Assembly: GCA_021778635.1 (NCBI GenBank)
Contig: JAJYCD010000013.1
Location: forward strand, 1 to 52,779
Direction: 5' to 3'
Length of the DNA stretch: 52,779 bases
From: Actinomycetes bacterium
GTDB taxonomy: Bacteria; Actinomycetota; Actinomycetes; Actinomycetales; Cellulomonadaceae
Every line of letters begins with the position of its first letter. Within the stretch, counting starts at the first letter, position 1. Positions 27,171 through 36,154 of this stretch are shown in pieces. Under the pieces are notes generated by a model. The model was not told the origin of the DNA. It did not search any database and was given only the letters and a program-made list of their open reading frames with translations. The position numbers and the translations under genes were made by a program.

Positions 27171-27262
27171 GGCAAACACGAGCCGCAGACCGCGCCGAAG
27201 GACGGTTCCCGAGGTACCGATGACGTCACGCTTCCGGGACCCGGGCGTCCGCACCGCCTCGG

Positions 27263-27268
27263 TAGGGT
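27263..27268 (+). promoter_or_regulatory. -10 element TAGGGT, leaderless start of the metallo-hydrolase
   Basis: TAGGGT is followed by exactly six bases and GTG 27275. No ribosome-binding site is present. Confidence 0.55.
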
Positions 27269-27274
27269 GGTGGC

Positions 27275-27991
27275 GTGCCTGTTCCCCTGTCGGTCCGCAC
27301 GGTCGTCGCGCCGGTGTTCGGGACCAACTGCTACGTGCTGTCGGCGCCAGGAGGCGCCTGCGTGATCGTCGACACGGGCGCGGGTACCGCGCAGGACGTC
27401 GTGGCGTCGGTCCGTGCGCTCGGCCTCGAGGCGGTCGCGGTGCTCGCGACGCACGGTCACGCGGACCACACCTGGGACGCCGCCGCGGTGTGCGACGAGC
27501 TCGACGTACCGCTCCTGATTCACGAGGCCGATGCCTACCGGGTCACCGACCCGTTCGGCACCCTCGGTCTCGGGGCGTCCGACGGCGCGGCGTCCGGACC
27601 ATTGGCGCAGGCGCTGCGTGGGACCGGGATAGACCCGCGCAGCTACCGCACGCCGAGGCGGGTCGACACGTTCACGACTCGTCCGGGTGTGGTGAGCGAC
27701 CTCGGCCTGGACGGCCTCGGGCTGCGTGCGCTGCACGCACCGGGGCACACCGAGGGCTCGACCTTCTACCTCGTCGAGCTCGAGGCCGGTCCGGCCGCGC
27801 TGACCGGCGACGTGCTCTTCGCGGGGACCATCGGTCGCACCGACCTGCCGGGCGGCGACGGTGCGGTGATGACCAGGACGCTGCGCGACGTCGTCCCGCT
27901 GCTCGCACCGGGCGCGCGGGTCCTTCCTGGGCACGGTCCGGCGACGAGCCTGGTCGCGGAACGTCGGTCCAACCCGTTCCTGGCAGGATGA
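27275..27991 (+). CDS. MBL-fold metallo-hydrolase (glyoxalase II-like)
   Basis: A 238-residue metallo-beta-lactamase-fold enzyme with the binuclear metal motif THGHADH (His60, His62, Asp64, His65), a second ligand site APGHTEGS, an Asp in LTGDVLF and a final His in LPGHGP. It is of the glyoxalase II/hydroxyacylglutathione hydrolase subgroup, but the substrate is unknown. It overlaps hisS by four bases (ATGA), an arrangement seen widely in actinobacteria, so the two share the leaderless transcript. Confidence 0.93.
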   Translation: MPVPLSVRTVVAPVFGTNCYVLSAPGGACVIVDTGAGTAQDVVASVRALGLEAVAVLATHGHADHTWDAAAVCDELDVPLLIHEADAYRVTDPFGTLGLGASDGAASGPLAQALRGTGIDPRSYRTPRRVDTFTTRPGVVSDLGLDGLGLRALHAPGHTEGSTFYLVELEAGPAALTGDVLFAGTIGRTDLPGGDGAVMTRTLRDVVPLLAPGARVLPGHGPATSLVAERRSNPFLAG

Positions 27992-29373
27992 CGACCATGG
28001 CTCGCCCCACCCCCTTGTCCGGATTCCCCGAGTGGCTGCCTGCCGGGCGCATCGTGGAGCACCACATCGTCGAGACGCTCCGACGGACGTTCGAGCTGCA
28101 CGGGTTCGCGGGTATCGAGACGCGCGCCGTCGAACCACTCGAGCAGCTGCTGCGCAAGGGCGAGACCTCGAAGGAGGTCTACCTGCTGCGCCGGCTCCAG
28201 GAGGAGGCCGGGACGGCCGAGGACCGCGCGGGACAGCTCGCGCTGCACTTCGACCTCACGGTGCCCTTCGCGCGGTACGTGCTCGAGAACGCCGGCCACC
28301 TGTCCTTCCCGTTCAAGCGGTACCAGATCCAGAAGGTCTGGCGCGGTGAGCGGCCCCAGGACGGGCGCTTCCGGGAGTTCGTGCAAGCCGACATCGACGT
28401 CGTCGGGGCCGGCGAGCTGCCGTACCACTTCGAGGTCGAGCTGCCGCTCGTCATGGCAGAGGCCTTCGCGGCGCTCGCGCCCATCGGCATGCCGCCGGTG
28501 CGCATCCTCGTGAACAACCGCAAGGTCGTCGAGGGCTTCGCGCGGGGACTGGGGCTCACCGACGTCGACGCCGTGCTCCGCTCGATCGACAAGCTCGACA
28601 AGATCGGCCCGGCCGCGGTCGCCCAGCTGCTCGTCACGGACGCCGGCGCGAGTGACGCGCAGGCGTCGGCCGTGCTGGAGCTGGCGGCCGTGCACGGAGA
28701 GGATCTGACCGTCGTGGAACGGGTGCGCGCGCTGGCGGTCACCCACGCGGTGACGTCGGAGCTGTTGACCACCGGCCTCGCGGAGCTCGGCGCACTGATC
28801 GGCGCCGCGAGCGAGCGCGCGCCCGGCGTCATCGTCGCGGACCTCAAGATCGCCCGGGGTCTGGACTACTACACGGGCTCCGTCTACGAGACGGTCCTGG
28901 TCGGCCACGAGCAGCTGGGCTCGATCTGCTCGGGCGGCCGCTACGACACGCTCGCGTCGGACGGCGCGAACACGTACCCGGGTGTCGGTCTGTCCGTCGG
29001 CGTGTCCCGCCTCGTGTCACGGCTGCTGTCCGTCCCGCTCGTCCGGACCACCCGGGCGGTCCCGAGCGCGGTGGTGGTCGCGGTCACCTCCGAGGAGACC
29101 CGCGCGGACAGCGACCTCGTCGCGACGGCCCTCCGCGCCCGTGGGATCCCGGTCGAGGTCGCACCGGTGGCGGCGAAGTTCGGCAAGCAGATCCGGTACG
29201 CCGACCGACGCGGCATCCCGTTCGTGTGGTTCCCGGCCGCGCCGGACGGCGAGGTCGGGTCCGACCAGGTCAAGGACATCCGCTCGGGCGAGCAGGTGCC
29301 GGCGGACGCATCGACGTGGGCGCCGCCGGCGGAGGACCTCTGGCCGCGCGTGCTCCCCGCGGCGTCGGTCTGA
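27988..29373 (+). CDS. hisS: Histidine-tRNA ligase
   Basis: A class II synthetase that charges tRNA-His, 461 residues. The order is N-terminal catalytic domain with EHHIVETLRRTFELHGF, motif 2 near QIQKVWRGERPQDGRFREF, the histidine A motif ARGLDYYTGSVYE, then a C-terminal anticodon-binding domain with GIPVEVAP. The ATG at 27988 overlaps the preceding stop; an ATG at 27997 is the alternative. Confidence 0.97.
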   Translation: MTTMARPTPLSGFPEWLPAGRIVEHHIVETLRRTFELHGFAGIETRAVEPLEQLLRKGETSKEVYLLRRLQEEAGTAEDRAGQLALHFDLTVPFARYVLENAGHLSFPFKRYQIQKVWRGERPQDGRFREFVQADIDVVGAGELPYHFEVELPLVMAEAFAALAPIGMPPVRILVNNRKVVEGFARGLGLTDVDAVLRSIDKLDKIGPAAVAQLLVTDAGASDAQASAVLELAAVHGEDLTVVERVRALAVTHAVTSELLTTGLAELGALIGAASERAPGVIVADLKIARGLDYYTGSVYETVLVGHEQLGSICSGGRYDTLASDGANTYPGVGLSVGVSRLVSRLLSVPLVRTTRAVPSAVVVAVTSEETRADSDLVATALRARGIPVEVAPVAAKFGKQIRYADRRGIPFVWFPAAPDGEVGSDQVKDIRSGEQVPADASTWAPPAEDLWPRVLPAASV

Positions 29374-29416
29374 CGGTCTCCGGTCGCGCTGCCGACCCCG
29401 CCGGACGCAGCCGTGC

Positions 29417-29422
29417 CAGGAT
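29417..29422 (+). promoter_or_regulatory. -10-like CAGGAT, leaderless start of the GMC oxidoreductase
   Basis: CAGGAT is followed by exactly six bases and ATG 29429, with no ribosome-binding site. Confidence 0.5.
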
Positions 29423-29428
29423 GCGCGC

Positions 29429-31162
29429 ATGGACGCTGTCGCCACCGATGACCACGACGTCGACGTCCTGATCATCGGGTCGGGGTTCGGTGGGTCGGTC
29501 GCCGCCCTGAGACTCACCGAGAAGGGCTATCGCGTCGCGGTCCTGGAGGCTGGTCGCCGGTTCGCCGACGACGAGTTCCGCACCTCGTGGCACCTGCGGA
29601 CGTTCCTCTGGGCCCCGGCGTTCGGGTGCTACGGCATCCAGCGGATCCAGGTGCTGCGGGACTCGCTGATCCTGGCCGGTGCCGGGGTCGGCGGCGGGTC
29701 CCTCGTCTATGCCAACACGCTGTACCGGCCGCTGGCGCCGTTCTTCGCCGATCCGCAGTGGGCGCACCTCACCGACTGGGCGGCGGAGCTGTCGCCGCAC
29801 TACGAGCAGGCCCGACGGATGCTGGGCGTCGTCACGTACCCGTCCACGACACCGGCCGACCGGCTCATGCTGCGGGTGGCGACCCGGATGGGCTGCGAGG
29901 AGACGTTCCGGGCCGCCGACGTCGGCGTGTTCTTCGACGAGCCCGGTCGCACGGTTCCCGACCCGTTCTTCGGTGGCGCGGGACCGGCACGGACCGGGTG
30001 CACGGACTGCGGAGGGTGCATGACGGGGTGTCGCGTCGGCGCGAAGAACACCCTGGTGAAGAACTACCTGCACCTCGCCGAGTCGGCCGGCGCGCAGGTG
30101 CATCCGATGACGACGGTGACCGAGCTGCACCCGCAGGCGGACGGCAGCTGGCTGGTTCGGAGCCGGCGGACCGGGCCCGGCGGGGCGCGCCGAGCCGCCG
30201 TGTGGCGGGCGCGCGAGGTCGTCCTTGCCGCGGGTGCACTCGGGACGCAGACGTTGCTGCACCGGAACGTCCGGGCAGGTCGGCTGCCACGCCTCTCGCG
30301 ACGGCTCGGGGAGCTCACCCGGACCAACTCGGAGGCGCTGCTCGGGGCGAGCGCCCCGCGGGTGGACCCAACCCGCGACCTGTCCCGTGGGGTGGCGATC
30401 ACGTCGTCGTTCTTCACCGACCCCCACACCCACGTCGAGCCCGTCCGCTACGGGCCGGGCTCGAACGCGATGGCGCTGCTGCAGACCGTCCTGTCGCGGG
30501 GCGCGCCGCGGTGGCGTCGGTGGACCCTCGTCCTGTCGGGCTACGCCCGCGAGCTCGCGCGGCGACCGGTGACGACCGTGCGGGCCCTGGCCCCGTACCG
30601 CTGGAGCGAGCGGACGACCATCGCCCTGGTCATGCAGGCTCGCGACAACTCGTTGACGACGCGGTGGGTGCGGGGACCGAGGGGTGGGCACCTGTCGAGC
30701 CGGCAAGGTCCGGGTGAGCCGAACCCGACCTGGATCCCCGACGGTCACCGCGCGGCCTCGCTGCTCGCGGAGGAGCTCGGCGGAGTGCCGGGCGGGAGCT
30801 GGGGCGATCTCGTCAACATGCCGATGACCGCGCACTTCCTCGGTGGGTGCCCGATCGGCGCGACCCCGGACGAGGGCGTGATCGATGCCTACCAGCGCGT
30901 GCACGGCTACCCGACGCTGCACGTGCTCGACGGCGCCGCAGTCACCGCCAACCCCGGGGTGAACCCGTCCCTGACCATCACGGCGCAGGCCGAGCGGGCG
31001 TGTGCCTGCTGGCCCAACGCGGCCGACGTCGACCCGCGGCCGCGGCAGGGCGACCCCTACGTCCGGCTCGACCCCGTCGCGCCGGCTCACCCGGTCGTCC
31101 CTGCCTGGGCGCCCGGTGCCCTGCGCCGGCCGCCGGACGGTCGAGGGGGTCCCGACCACTAA
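29429..31162 (+). CDS. GMC-family FAD oxidoreductase, ChoD-like, with a four-cysteine cluster
   Basis: A 577-residue flavoprotein. The dinucleotide-binding GSGFGGSVAALRL follows a short N-terminal tail and VDVLIIG, and the C-terminal FAD segment is TANPGVNPSLTITA. Cysteines 191, 194, 197 and 201 (C-x2-C-x2-C-x3-C) sit in the segment where mycobacterial ChoD (Rv3409c) has a ferredoxin-like cluster, followed by AKNTLVKNYLHLAE as in that protein. ChoD was named cholesterol oxidase, but its true substrate is debated, so a sterol role here is not claimed. The gene lies between hisS and aspS with its own leaderless promoter and is likely accessory. The start is fixed by that geometry. Confidence 0.87.
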   Translation: MDAVATDDHDVDVLIIGSGFGGSVAALRLTEKGYRVAVLEAGRRFADDEFRTSWHLRTFLWAPAFGCYGIQRIQVLRDSLILAGAGVGGGSLVYANTLYRPLAPFFADPQWAHLTDWAAELSPHYEQARRMLGVVTYPSTTPADRLMLRVATRMGCEETFRAADVGVFFDEPGRTVPDPFFGGAGPARTGCTDCGGCMTGCRVGAKNTLVKNYLHLAESAGAQVHPMTTVTELHPQADGSWLVRSRRTGPGGARRAAVWRAREVVLAAGALGTQTLLHRNVRAGRLPRLSRRLGELTRTNSEALLGASAPRVDPTRDLSRGVAITSSFFTDPHTHVEPVRYGPGSNAMALLQTVLSRGAPRWRRWTLVLSGYARELARRPVTTVRALAPYRWSERTTIALVMQARDNSLTTRWVRGPRGGHLSSRQGPGEPNPTWIPDGHRAASLLAEELGGVPGGSWGDLVNMPMTAHFLGGCPIGATPDEGVIDAYQRVHGYPTLHVLDGAAVTANPGVNPSLTITAQAERACACWPNAADVDPRPRQGDPYVRLDPVAPAHPVVPAWAPGALRRPPDGRGGPDH

Positions 31163-31165
31163 GAT
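31160..31165 (+). promoter_or_regulatory. -10 element of aspS
   Basis: TAAGAT overlaps the TAA stop of the GMC gene and would start transcription near 31172, a 42-base leader for aspS. Confidence 0.45.
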
Positions 31166-31213
31166 CGTCGGGTCGCCGTCCTGGCGTCGCATCGATCCCG
31201 GAAGGACCCCTCC

Positions 31214-33025
31214 GTGCTCCGCACCCACACGGCCGGCTCACTGCGAGCCGAGCACATCGGCCAGACCGTCACCCTCACGGGTTGGGTCGACCGGCGTCGC
31301 GATCACGGTGGCGTCGCGTTCATCGACCTGCGGGACGCCTCGGGGATCGCCCAGGTCGTCATCCGTGACGAGGCGGTCGCGCACGGGCTGCGCAACGAGT
31401 ACGTCCTGCAGGTGACCGGAACGGTCGGGGCCCGACCCGAGGGCAACGCCAACGACCACCTCGCCACGGGCGCGGTCGAGCTGGTCGCGCAGGACGTCGT
31501 CGTCCTCAACGAGGCCGCACCGCTGCCGTTTCAGGTCTCGTCGGCGCTCGACGAGCACATCGGTGAGGAGGCGCGGCTGAAGTTCCGCTACCTGGACCTG
31601 CGCCGTCCCGCGCCCGCGGCCGCGCTGCGGCTGCGCTCGAAGGCCAACGCGGCCGCGCGCCGTGTCCTCGACACGCACGACTTCGTCGAGATCGAGACGC
31701 CGACGTTGACGCACTCGACGCCCGAGGGGGCGCGCGACTTCGTCGTGCCCGCGCGGTTGTCGCCCGGCTCGTGGTACGCCCTTCCGCAGTCGCCGCAGCT
31801 GTTCAAGCAGCTGCTCATGGTGGCGGGGATGGAGCGGTACTACCAGATCGCGCGCTGCTACCGGGACGAGGACTTCCGTGCCGACCGGCAGCCGGAGTTC
31901 ACCCAGCTCGACATCGAGATGAGCTTCGTCGAGCAGGACGACGTGATCCAGGTCGGCGAGGAGGTGCTCGTCGCCCTCTGGGACCTCATCGGGTACACGA
32001 TCCCCACGCCGATCCCGCGGATGACGTTCGCGGACGCGATGGCGCGGTTCGGCTCGGACAAGCCGGACCTGCGGTTCGGTCTCGAGCTCGTCGACCTGAC
32101 CGCGTACTTCGCGCGCACGACGTTCCGGGTGTTCCAGGCGCCCTACGTCGGTGCGGTCGTCCAGCCCGGTGGCGCGGCGACACCTCGCCGCGGCTTCGAC
32201 GCCTGGCAGGAGTGGGCCAAGCAGCGCGGTGCCAAGGGCCTCGCGTACGTGACGGTCGGGGAGGACGGCACCCTCGGTGGTCCCGTCGCGAAGAACCTGT
32301 CGGACGCCGAGCGTGACGGACTCGTGGCGGCCGTCGGTGCGGCACCGGGCGACGCGGTGTTCTTCGCCGCGGGCAAGACGAGTGACGCCCGCGCGCTGCT
32401 CGGCGCCGCGCGGCTCGAGATCGGCAGGCGCGGCGGGCTGATCGACGAGAGCCGGTGGTCGTTCGTGTGGGTCGTCGACGCGCCCCTGTTCAAGCCGACG
32501 GGGGAGGACGACGACGTCGCGGTCGGCGGTGGGTCGTGGACGGCGGTGCACCACGCGTTCACCTCACCGACGCCGGAGTGGATCGGCCGGTTCGAGGAGG
32601 ACCCGGGCGCCGCGCTGGCGTACGCGTACGACATCGTCTGCAACGGCAACGAGATCGGCGGCGGCTCGATCCGTATCCACCGCCGCGACGTGCAGGAGCG
32701 GGTCTTCGCCGTGATGGGGATCGGTGAGGACGAGGCCCAGGAGAAGTTCGGCTTCCTGCTCGACGCCTTCGCGTTCGGTGCGCCGCCGCACGGCGGGATC
32801 GCGTTCGGCTGGGACCGCATCCTCACCCTGCTGACGGGATCGGCATCCATCCGCGACGTGATCGCCTTCCCGAAGTCCGGCGGCGGTTACGACCCGCTCA
32901 CCGGTGCGCCGGCGCCGATCAGTGCGGATCAGCGGCGCGAGGCCGGCGTCGACGTCGTGGCGAAGCCCGTCCAGCCCGGTGCCGACACGCCTGCTGCGGG
33001 CGGGTCGTCGCTCCACGGGGAATGA
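31214..33025 (+). CDS. aspS: Aspartate-tRNA ligase
   Basis: A bacterial-type class II AspRS of 603 residues: N-terminal OB anticodon-binding domain ([19 protein letters not shown]), catalytic domain with [10 protein letters not shown] and motif 2 [19 protein letters not shown], a GAD insertion domain, and motif 3 near AFGWDRI. GGAAGGA precedes GTG 31214. The last bases overlap the GNAT gene by four bases. Confidence 0.97.
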   Translation: MLRTHTAGSLRAEHIGQTVTLTGWVDRRRDHGGVAFIDLRDASGIAQVVIRDEAVAHGLRNEYVLQVTGTVGARPEGNANDHLATGAVELVAQDVVVLNEAAPLPFQVSSALDEHIGEEARLKFRYLDLRRPAPAAALRLRSKANAAARRVLDTHDFVEIETPTLTHSTPEGARDFVVPARLSPGSWYALPQSPQLFKQLLMVAGMERYYQIARCYRDEDFRADRQPEFTQLDIEMSFVEQDDVIQVGEEVLVALWDLIGYTIPTPIPRMTFADAMARFGSDKPDLRFGLELVDLTAYFARTTFRVFQAPYVGAVVQPGGAATPRRGFDAWQEWAKQRGAKGLAYVTVGEDGTLGGPVAKNLSDAERDGLVAAVGAAPGDAVFFAAGKTSDARALLGAARLEIGRRGGLIDESRWSFVWVVDAPLFKPTGEDDDVAVGGGSWTAVHHAFTSPTPEWIGRFEEDPGAALAYAYDIVCNGNEIGGGSIRIHRRDVQERVFAVMGIGEDEAQEKFGFLLDAFAFGAPPHGGIAFGWDRILTLLTGSASIRDVIAFPKSGGGYDPLTGAPAPISADQRREAGVDVVAKPVQPGADTPAAGGSSLHGE

Positions 33026-33843
33026 GCCCCGAGCCCGCGTCGTCGCGCTGGCACGCGGCCGCGACCCGGGTCGTGGAGCTGCCGGCGCCGTGGTCCACCG
33101 AGCCGTACCTGCTCGGCGAGCACGCGCTCGCCACCGTGGTCTCGGCGTGGGGGAGCCCGACGGCACTCGTGGCGGTCGTGGAGGGGCTCGGTCGCGAGCG
33201 GGGGCTGTTCGGCGTGGGGGGCGTCGAGGACGTCGCGGTGCTCCTCGAGTCGATCGTCCGCGAGGACGGGCTCGTCGCGCACGGCGCCCGGTACGCGACG
33301 ATCGAGCGAGGCGCCGTGGAGCTCCTTGCGCCCGAGGTGCGCGAGCTCGTCGGGCTCGGCGGCGCCGGATCCTCCTGGGACTGGATGTGGACGGACGGTC
33401 CGCTGCGCGTCGCCGACCACGCGCGTGCGGAGCGTCTTCCCCTCGGACCGGGAACCACCGACGAGATCAGGGAGTTCCTCTCCCGTGGTCACCCCACGGC
33501 GAGCACCGCCCCGGACGATCCGCGGCTGATCGGCTGGTGGGGGGTGCGTGAGCGTGGCACCCTGCATGCGGCCGTCGGCGCGATCCAGCTCGTGCCGGGG
33601 ATGGCGCCGCACCTCGTGTCTCTCGGCGTCGATCCGGGAGTGCGCGGTCGCGGCCTCGCGGGCCAGGTGCTCGCCGCCGCCGTGGTGGACTGCCTCGAGG
33701 TTCGACCGGCGTTCGGTCCGCCGTCGGTCAGCCTCGGGCTGTACGCCGACAACGACGTGGCGCGGCGGTTGTACCTCAGGCTCGGACTCGAGCTGCGCCA
33801 CGGCTTCACGTCACGGCGCGTGGACGCACCGTCGGACGTGTAG
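33022..33843 (+). CDS. GNAT-family N-acetyltransferase
   Basis: A 273-residue protein. Its C-terminal half has the acetyl-CoA-binding pattern of GNAT enzymes ([19 protein letters not shown], Arg/Gly-rich loop) and the family end [17 protein letters not shown]. The N-terminal half has no recognisable domain. The substrate is unknown. It overlaps aspS by four bases and meets the FMN reductase gene head-on with only three bases between stops. Confidence 0.85.
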   Translation: MSPEPASSRWHAAATRVVELPAPWSTEPYLLGEHALATVVSAWGSPTALVAVVEGLGRERGLFGVGGVEDVAVLLESIVREDGLVAHGARYATIERGAVELLAPEVRELVGLGGAGSSWDWMWTDGPLRVADHARAERLPLGPGTTDEIREFLSRGHPTASTAPDDPRLIGWWGVRERGTLHAAVGAIQLVPGMAPHLVSLGVDPGVRGRGLAGQVLAAAVVDCLEVRPAFGPPSVSLGLYADNDVARRLYLRLGLELRHGFTSRRVDAPSDV

Positions 33844-33846
33844 CGG

Positions 33847-34464
33847 TCAGGATTCGCCGAGCAGCTCCGCGAAGGACGGCGCGCTCGCGAACGGGTCGAC
33901 GGGCCGGGACGCCGGCCGCGCGGCGATCGCGCCCGCGAGCTCCCGCGCGCCTCGGGTGATCCGTGCCGGAAGCGGGGCGACGGTGTCCGTCCCGCCCGCC
34001 CAGTCGTCCGTCGCGGCGAAGACCGAGGTGGTCACGGTCTCCGCGTGGAGGTACGTGAACAGGGGACGCACCGCGTACTCGAGCGCCAGGGAGTGACGCG
34101 GCGTCCCGCCGGTGGCTCCGAGGAGGACCGGCATCCCGGTCAGCGCGTCCTTGTCGAGGATGTCGATGAAGGACTTGAACAGACCGGAGAAGGTCGTGGT
34201 GTAGAGCGGAGTCACGGCGATGAGGGCATCGGCCCCGGTGACGGCCCGGAGGACGCCGCCCAACGCCTCGGAGGGGAACCCGGTGAGCATCGCGTTGACG
34301 ACGTCGTGCGCGACGTCCCGCAGCTCGATGGTCTCGACCGTGGCCGTGACGCCCATGCCGGTGAGCTCGTCGACGGTCGCCTGCGCCAGGCGATCCGCCA
34401 GCAGTCGGGTCGAGGACGGCCTCCCCAGCCCCGCGGTGACGACGGCGATCCTGCGCGCGGTCAT
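33847..34464 (-). CDS. NAD(P)H-dependent FMN reductase, CE1759 family
   Basis: A flavodoxin-fold reductase of 205 residues with the phosphate-binding start RIAVVTAGLGRPSSTRLLADRL and the SPLY-like TPLYTTTFSGLFKSFID loop. It belongs to the FMN-reductase family that pairs with an LLM-class flavoprotein, as in Corynebacterium CE1758/CE1759. It presumably supplies reduced FMN to its partner, whose gene it overlaps by four bases. Confidence 0.9.
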   Translation of the reverse strand: MTARRIAVVTAGLGRPSSTRLLADRLAQATVDELTGMGVTATVETIELRDVAHDVVNAMLTGFPSEALGGVLRAVTGADALIAVTPLYTTTFSGLFKSFIDILDKDALTGMPVLLGATGGTPRHSLALEYAVRPLFTYLHAETVTTSVFAATDDWAGGTDTVAPLPARITRGARELAGAIAARPASRPVDPFASAPSFAELLGES

Positions 34465-35645
34465 GCGCGCTCTCCCGACACGGCGTCCGCAGCGGCGAGG
34501 TCGTCCTCGGCCGTCCGTCCGGTCCAGCGGTCCGGTGCGGGCGCGCCGTGCTCGAGTGCGGCGGCTCCCGCCGCGCGTGCCGCCGCGACTCGCGTCACGT
34601 GCGTGGGCGCCTCGGGGACCGTGGCCGGGCGGTCGGAGGCCATCTCGGCGCGGAGCACCGGCACGACCTCACCGCCCAGGATGTCGAGCTGCTCGAGGAC
34701 GGTACGGAGCGGGAGCCCCGCGTGGTCCATCAGGAACAGCTGCCGCTGGTAGTGCCCGACGTCATGCCGCATCGCGGCGTACCGGTCGATCACCTGCTGC
34801 GGGCTGCCGACCGTGAGTGGTGTCTGAGCGGTGAACTCCTCGAGCGACGGGCCGTGGCCGTACACCGGGGCCTCGTCGAAGTAGGGGCGGAACTCGCGCA
34901 CCGCGTCCTGCGAGCGCGACCGCATGAACACCTGCCCACCGAGCCCGACGATCGCCTGCTCGGCCGTGCCGTGGCCGTAGTGCTCGAACCGCTCGCGGTA
35001 GTACCTGACCATCGATCGGGTGTGCTCCATGGGCCAGAAGATGTTGTTGTGGAAGAACCCGTCGCCGTAGTAGGCGGCCTGCTCGGCGATCTCCGGGCTC
35101 CGGATCGAGCCGTGCCACACGAACGGCGCGACACCGTCCAGCGGTCGCGGGGTCGACGTGAAGCCCTGCAACGGCGTGCGGAAGCGGCCCTCCCAGTCGA
35201 CGACCTCCTCGTCCCAGAGTCGGCGGAGCAGCGCGTAGTTCTCGACGGCCAGCGAGATCCCCTGGCGGATGTCCTTGCCGAACCACGGGTAGACCGGGCC
35301 GGTGTTGCCGCGCCCCATCATGAGGTCGACGCGACCGTCGGCAATGACCTGGAGCATCGCGTAGTCCTCGGCGATCTTGACCGGGTCGTTGGTGGTGATG
35401 AGGGTGGTCGCGGTCGAGAGCTGGATCGTCGAGGTCGTCGCGGCGATGTAGCCGAGCATCGTCGTGGGGGAGGAGGGGACGAACGGCGGGTTGTGGTGCT
35501 CGCCGGTGGCGAAGACGTCGAGGCCGACGTCCTCCGCGTGCTTCGCGATCGTCAGCATGGCCTTGATCCGTTCGGCCTCGGTCGGGGTGCGACCGGTGGT
35601 CGGGTCGGTGGTGACGTCGCCGACGGTGAAGATGCCGAACTGCAT
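34461..35645 (-). CDS. LLM-class flavin-dependent oxidoreductase, CE1758 family
   Basis: A luciferase-like monooxygenase-fold protein of 394 residues. The N-terminus MQFGIFTVGDV, the FATGEHHNPPF segment, and GRVDLMMGRGNTG are characteristic of the F420/FMN LLM superfamily and of this subfamily. The substrate is unknown. A GAGG site precedes ATG. It is translationally coupled to the FMN reductase, which marks it as a two-component FMN-dependent enzyme rather than an F420 enzyme. Confidence 0.92.
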   Translation of the reverse strand: MQFGIFTVGDVTTDPTTGRTPTEAERIKAMLTIAKHAEDVGLDVFATGEHHNPPFVPSSPTTMLGYIAATTSTIQLSTATTLITTNDPVKIAEDYAMLQVIADGRVDLMMGRGNTGPVYPWFGKDIRQGISLAVENYALLRRLWDEEVVDWEGRFRTPLQGFTSTPRPLDGVAPFVWHGSIRSPEIAEQAAYYGDGFFHNNIFWPMEHTRSMVRYYRERFEHYGHGTAEQAIVGLGGQVFMRSRSQDAVREFRPYFDEAPVYGHGPSLEEFTAQTPLTVGSPQQVIDRYAAMRHDVGHYQRQLFLMDHAGLPLRTVLEQLDILGGEVVPVLRAEMASDRPATVPEAPTHVTRVAAARAAGAAALEHGAPAPDRWTGRTAEDDLAAADAVSGERA

Positions 35646-35786
35646 GTCAGGTACCTCGTCCTAGTCGATGCGTTTGCATGTACATCCGGCCCAACAGGCG
35701 CCTCGGGCCGGCTATTCCCGGCGGACGACGCGTCGGCGAGCGCGGCGCGGCGCGGGATGCGAGGCCGGGCGTGTTGGTGCTGGCGG

Positions 35787-36143
35787 TCACCAGCGCCGAG
35801 GCGGCACGACGTCTCCGGAGAGGCCCTGGTGCGGACGCGGTCCGGGCGTGTCGAGCGGATCGAGCACCGGCGCGAAGGGTCGAGGTCGCACCGCGAGCGT
35901 CCATCGCCACACGGGGACAGCGGCGACCAGCAGGACGACATCGAGGAGGCTGGCCAGGAAGAAGGACTCCGCGAGCAACGGTGCAGGAATCGTCTCGGAA
36001 CCAAGGACGACCACGGGGCCGCCAGCCGCCAGTACCAGCCTGATGAGCTTCACCAGCAGGGAAAGCCCGTAGAGGCTGAGGGCAGAGGCGAGGACAAGAC
36101 GCCAGGCGAACCCCCGACGGGAGCCGTCATGGCCGATCTCCAA
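35787..36143 (-). CDS. Small predicted membrane protein
   Basis: A 118-residue predicted protein with two or three hydrophobic segments (FAWRLVLASALSLYGLSLL, LIRLVLAAGGPVVVLG, FFLASLLDVVLLVAAVPVW) and a Pro-rich tail. I do not recognise the family. No ATG or GTG lies in frame near the beginning; TTG at 36143, 11 bases after the MMPL stop, is the best start. The frame is open far upstream inside the MMPL gene, so the start is uncertain. Third-position GC seems lower than in neighbours. It may be cotranscribed with the MMPL transporter. The 141 bases to the LLM gene hold nothing I recognise. Confidence 0.5.
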   Translation of the reverse strand: MEIGHDGSRRGFAWRLVLASALSLYGLSLLVKLIRLVLAAGGPVVVLGSETIPAPLLAESFFLASLLDVVLLVAAVPVWRWTLAVRPRPFAPVLDPLDTPGPRPHQGLSGDVVPPRRW

Positions 36144-36154
36144 CGGCGCGGGCG

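Noticed and set aside
29429-31162. Naming the GMC enzyme as cholesterol oxidase
   Set aside because: The family resemblance is to ChoD, whose substrate is itself disputed; nothing here shows sterol metabolism.
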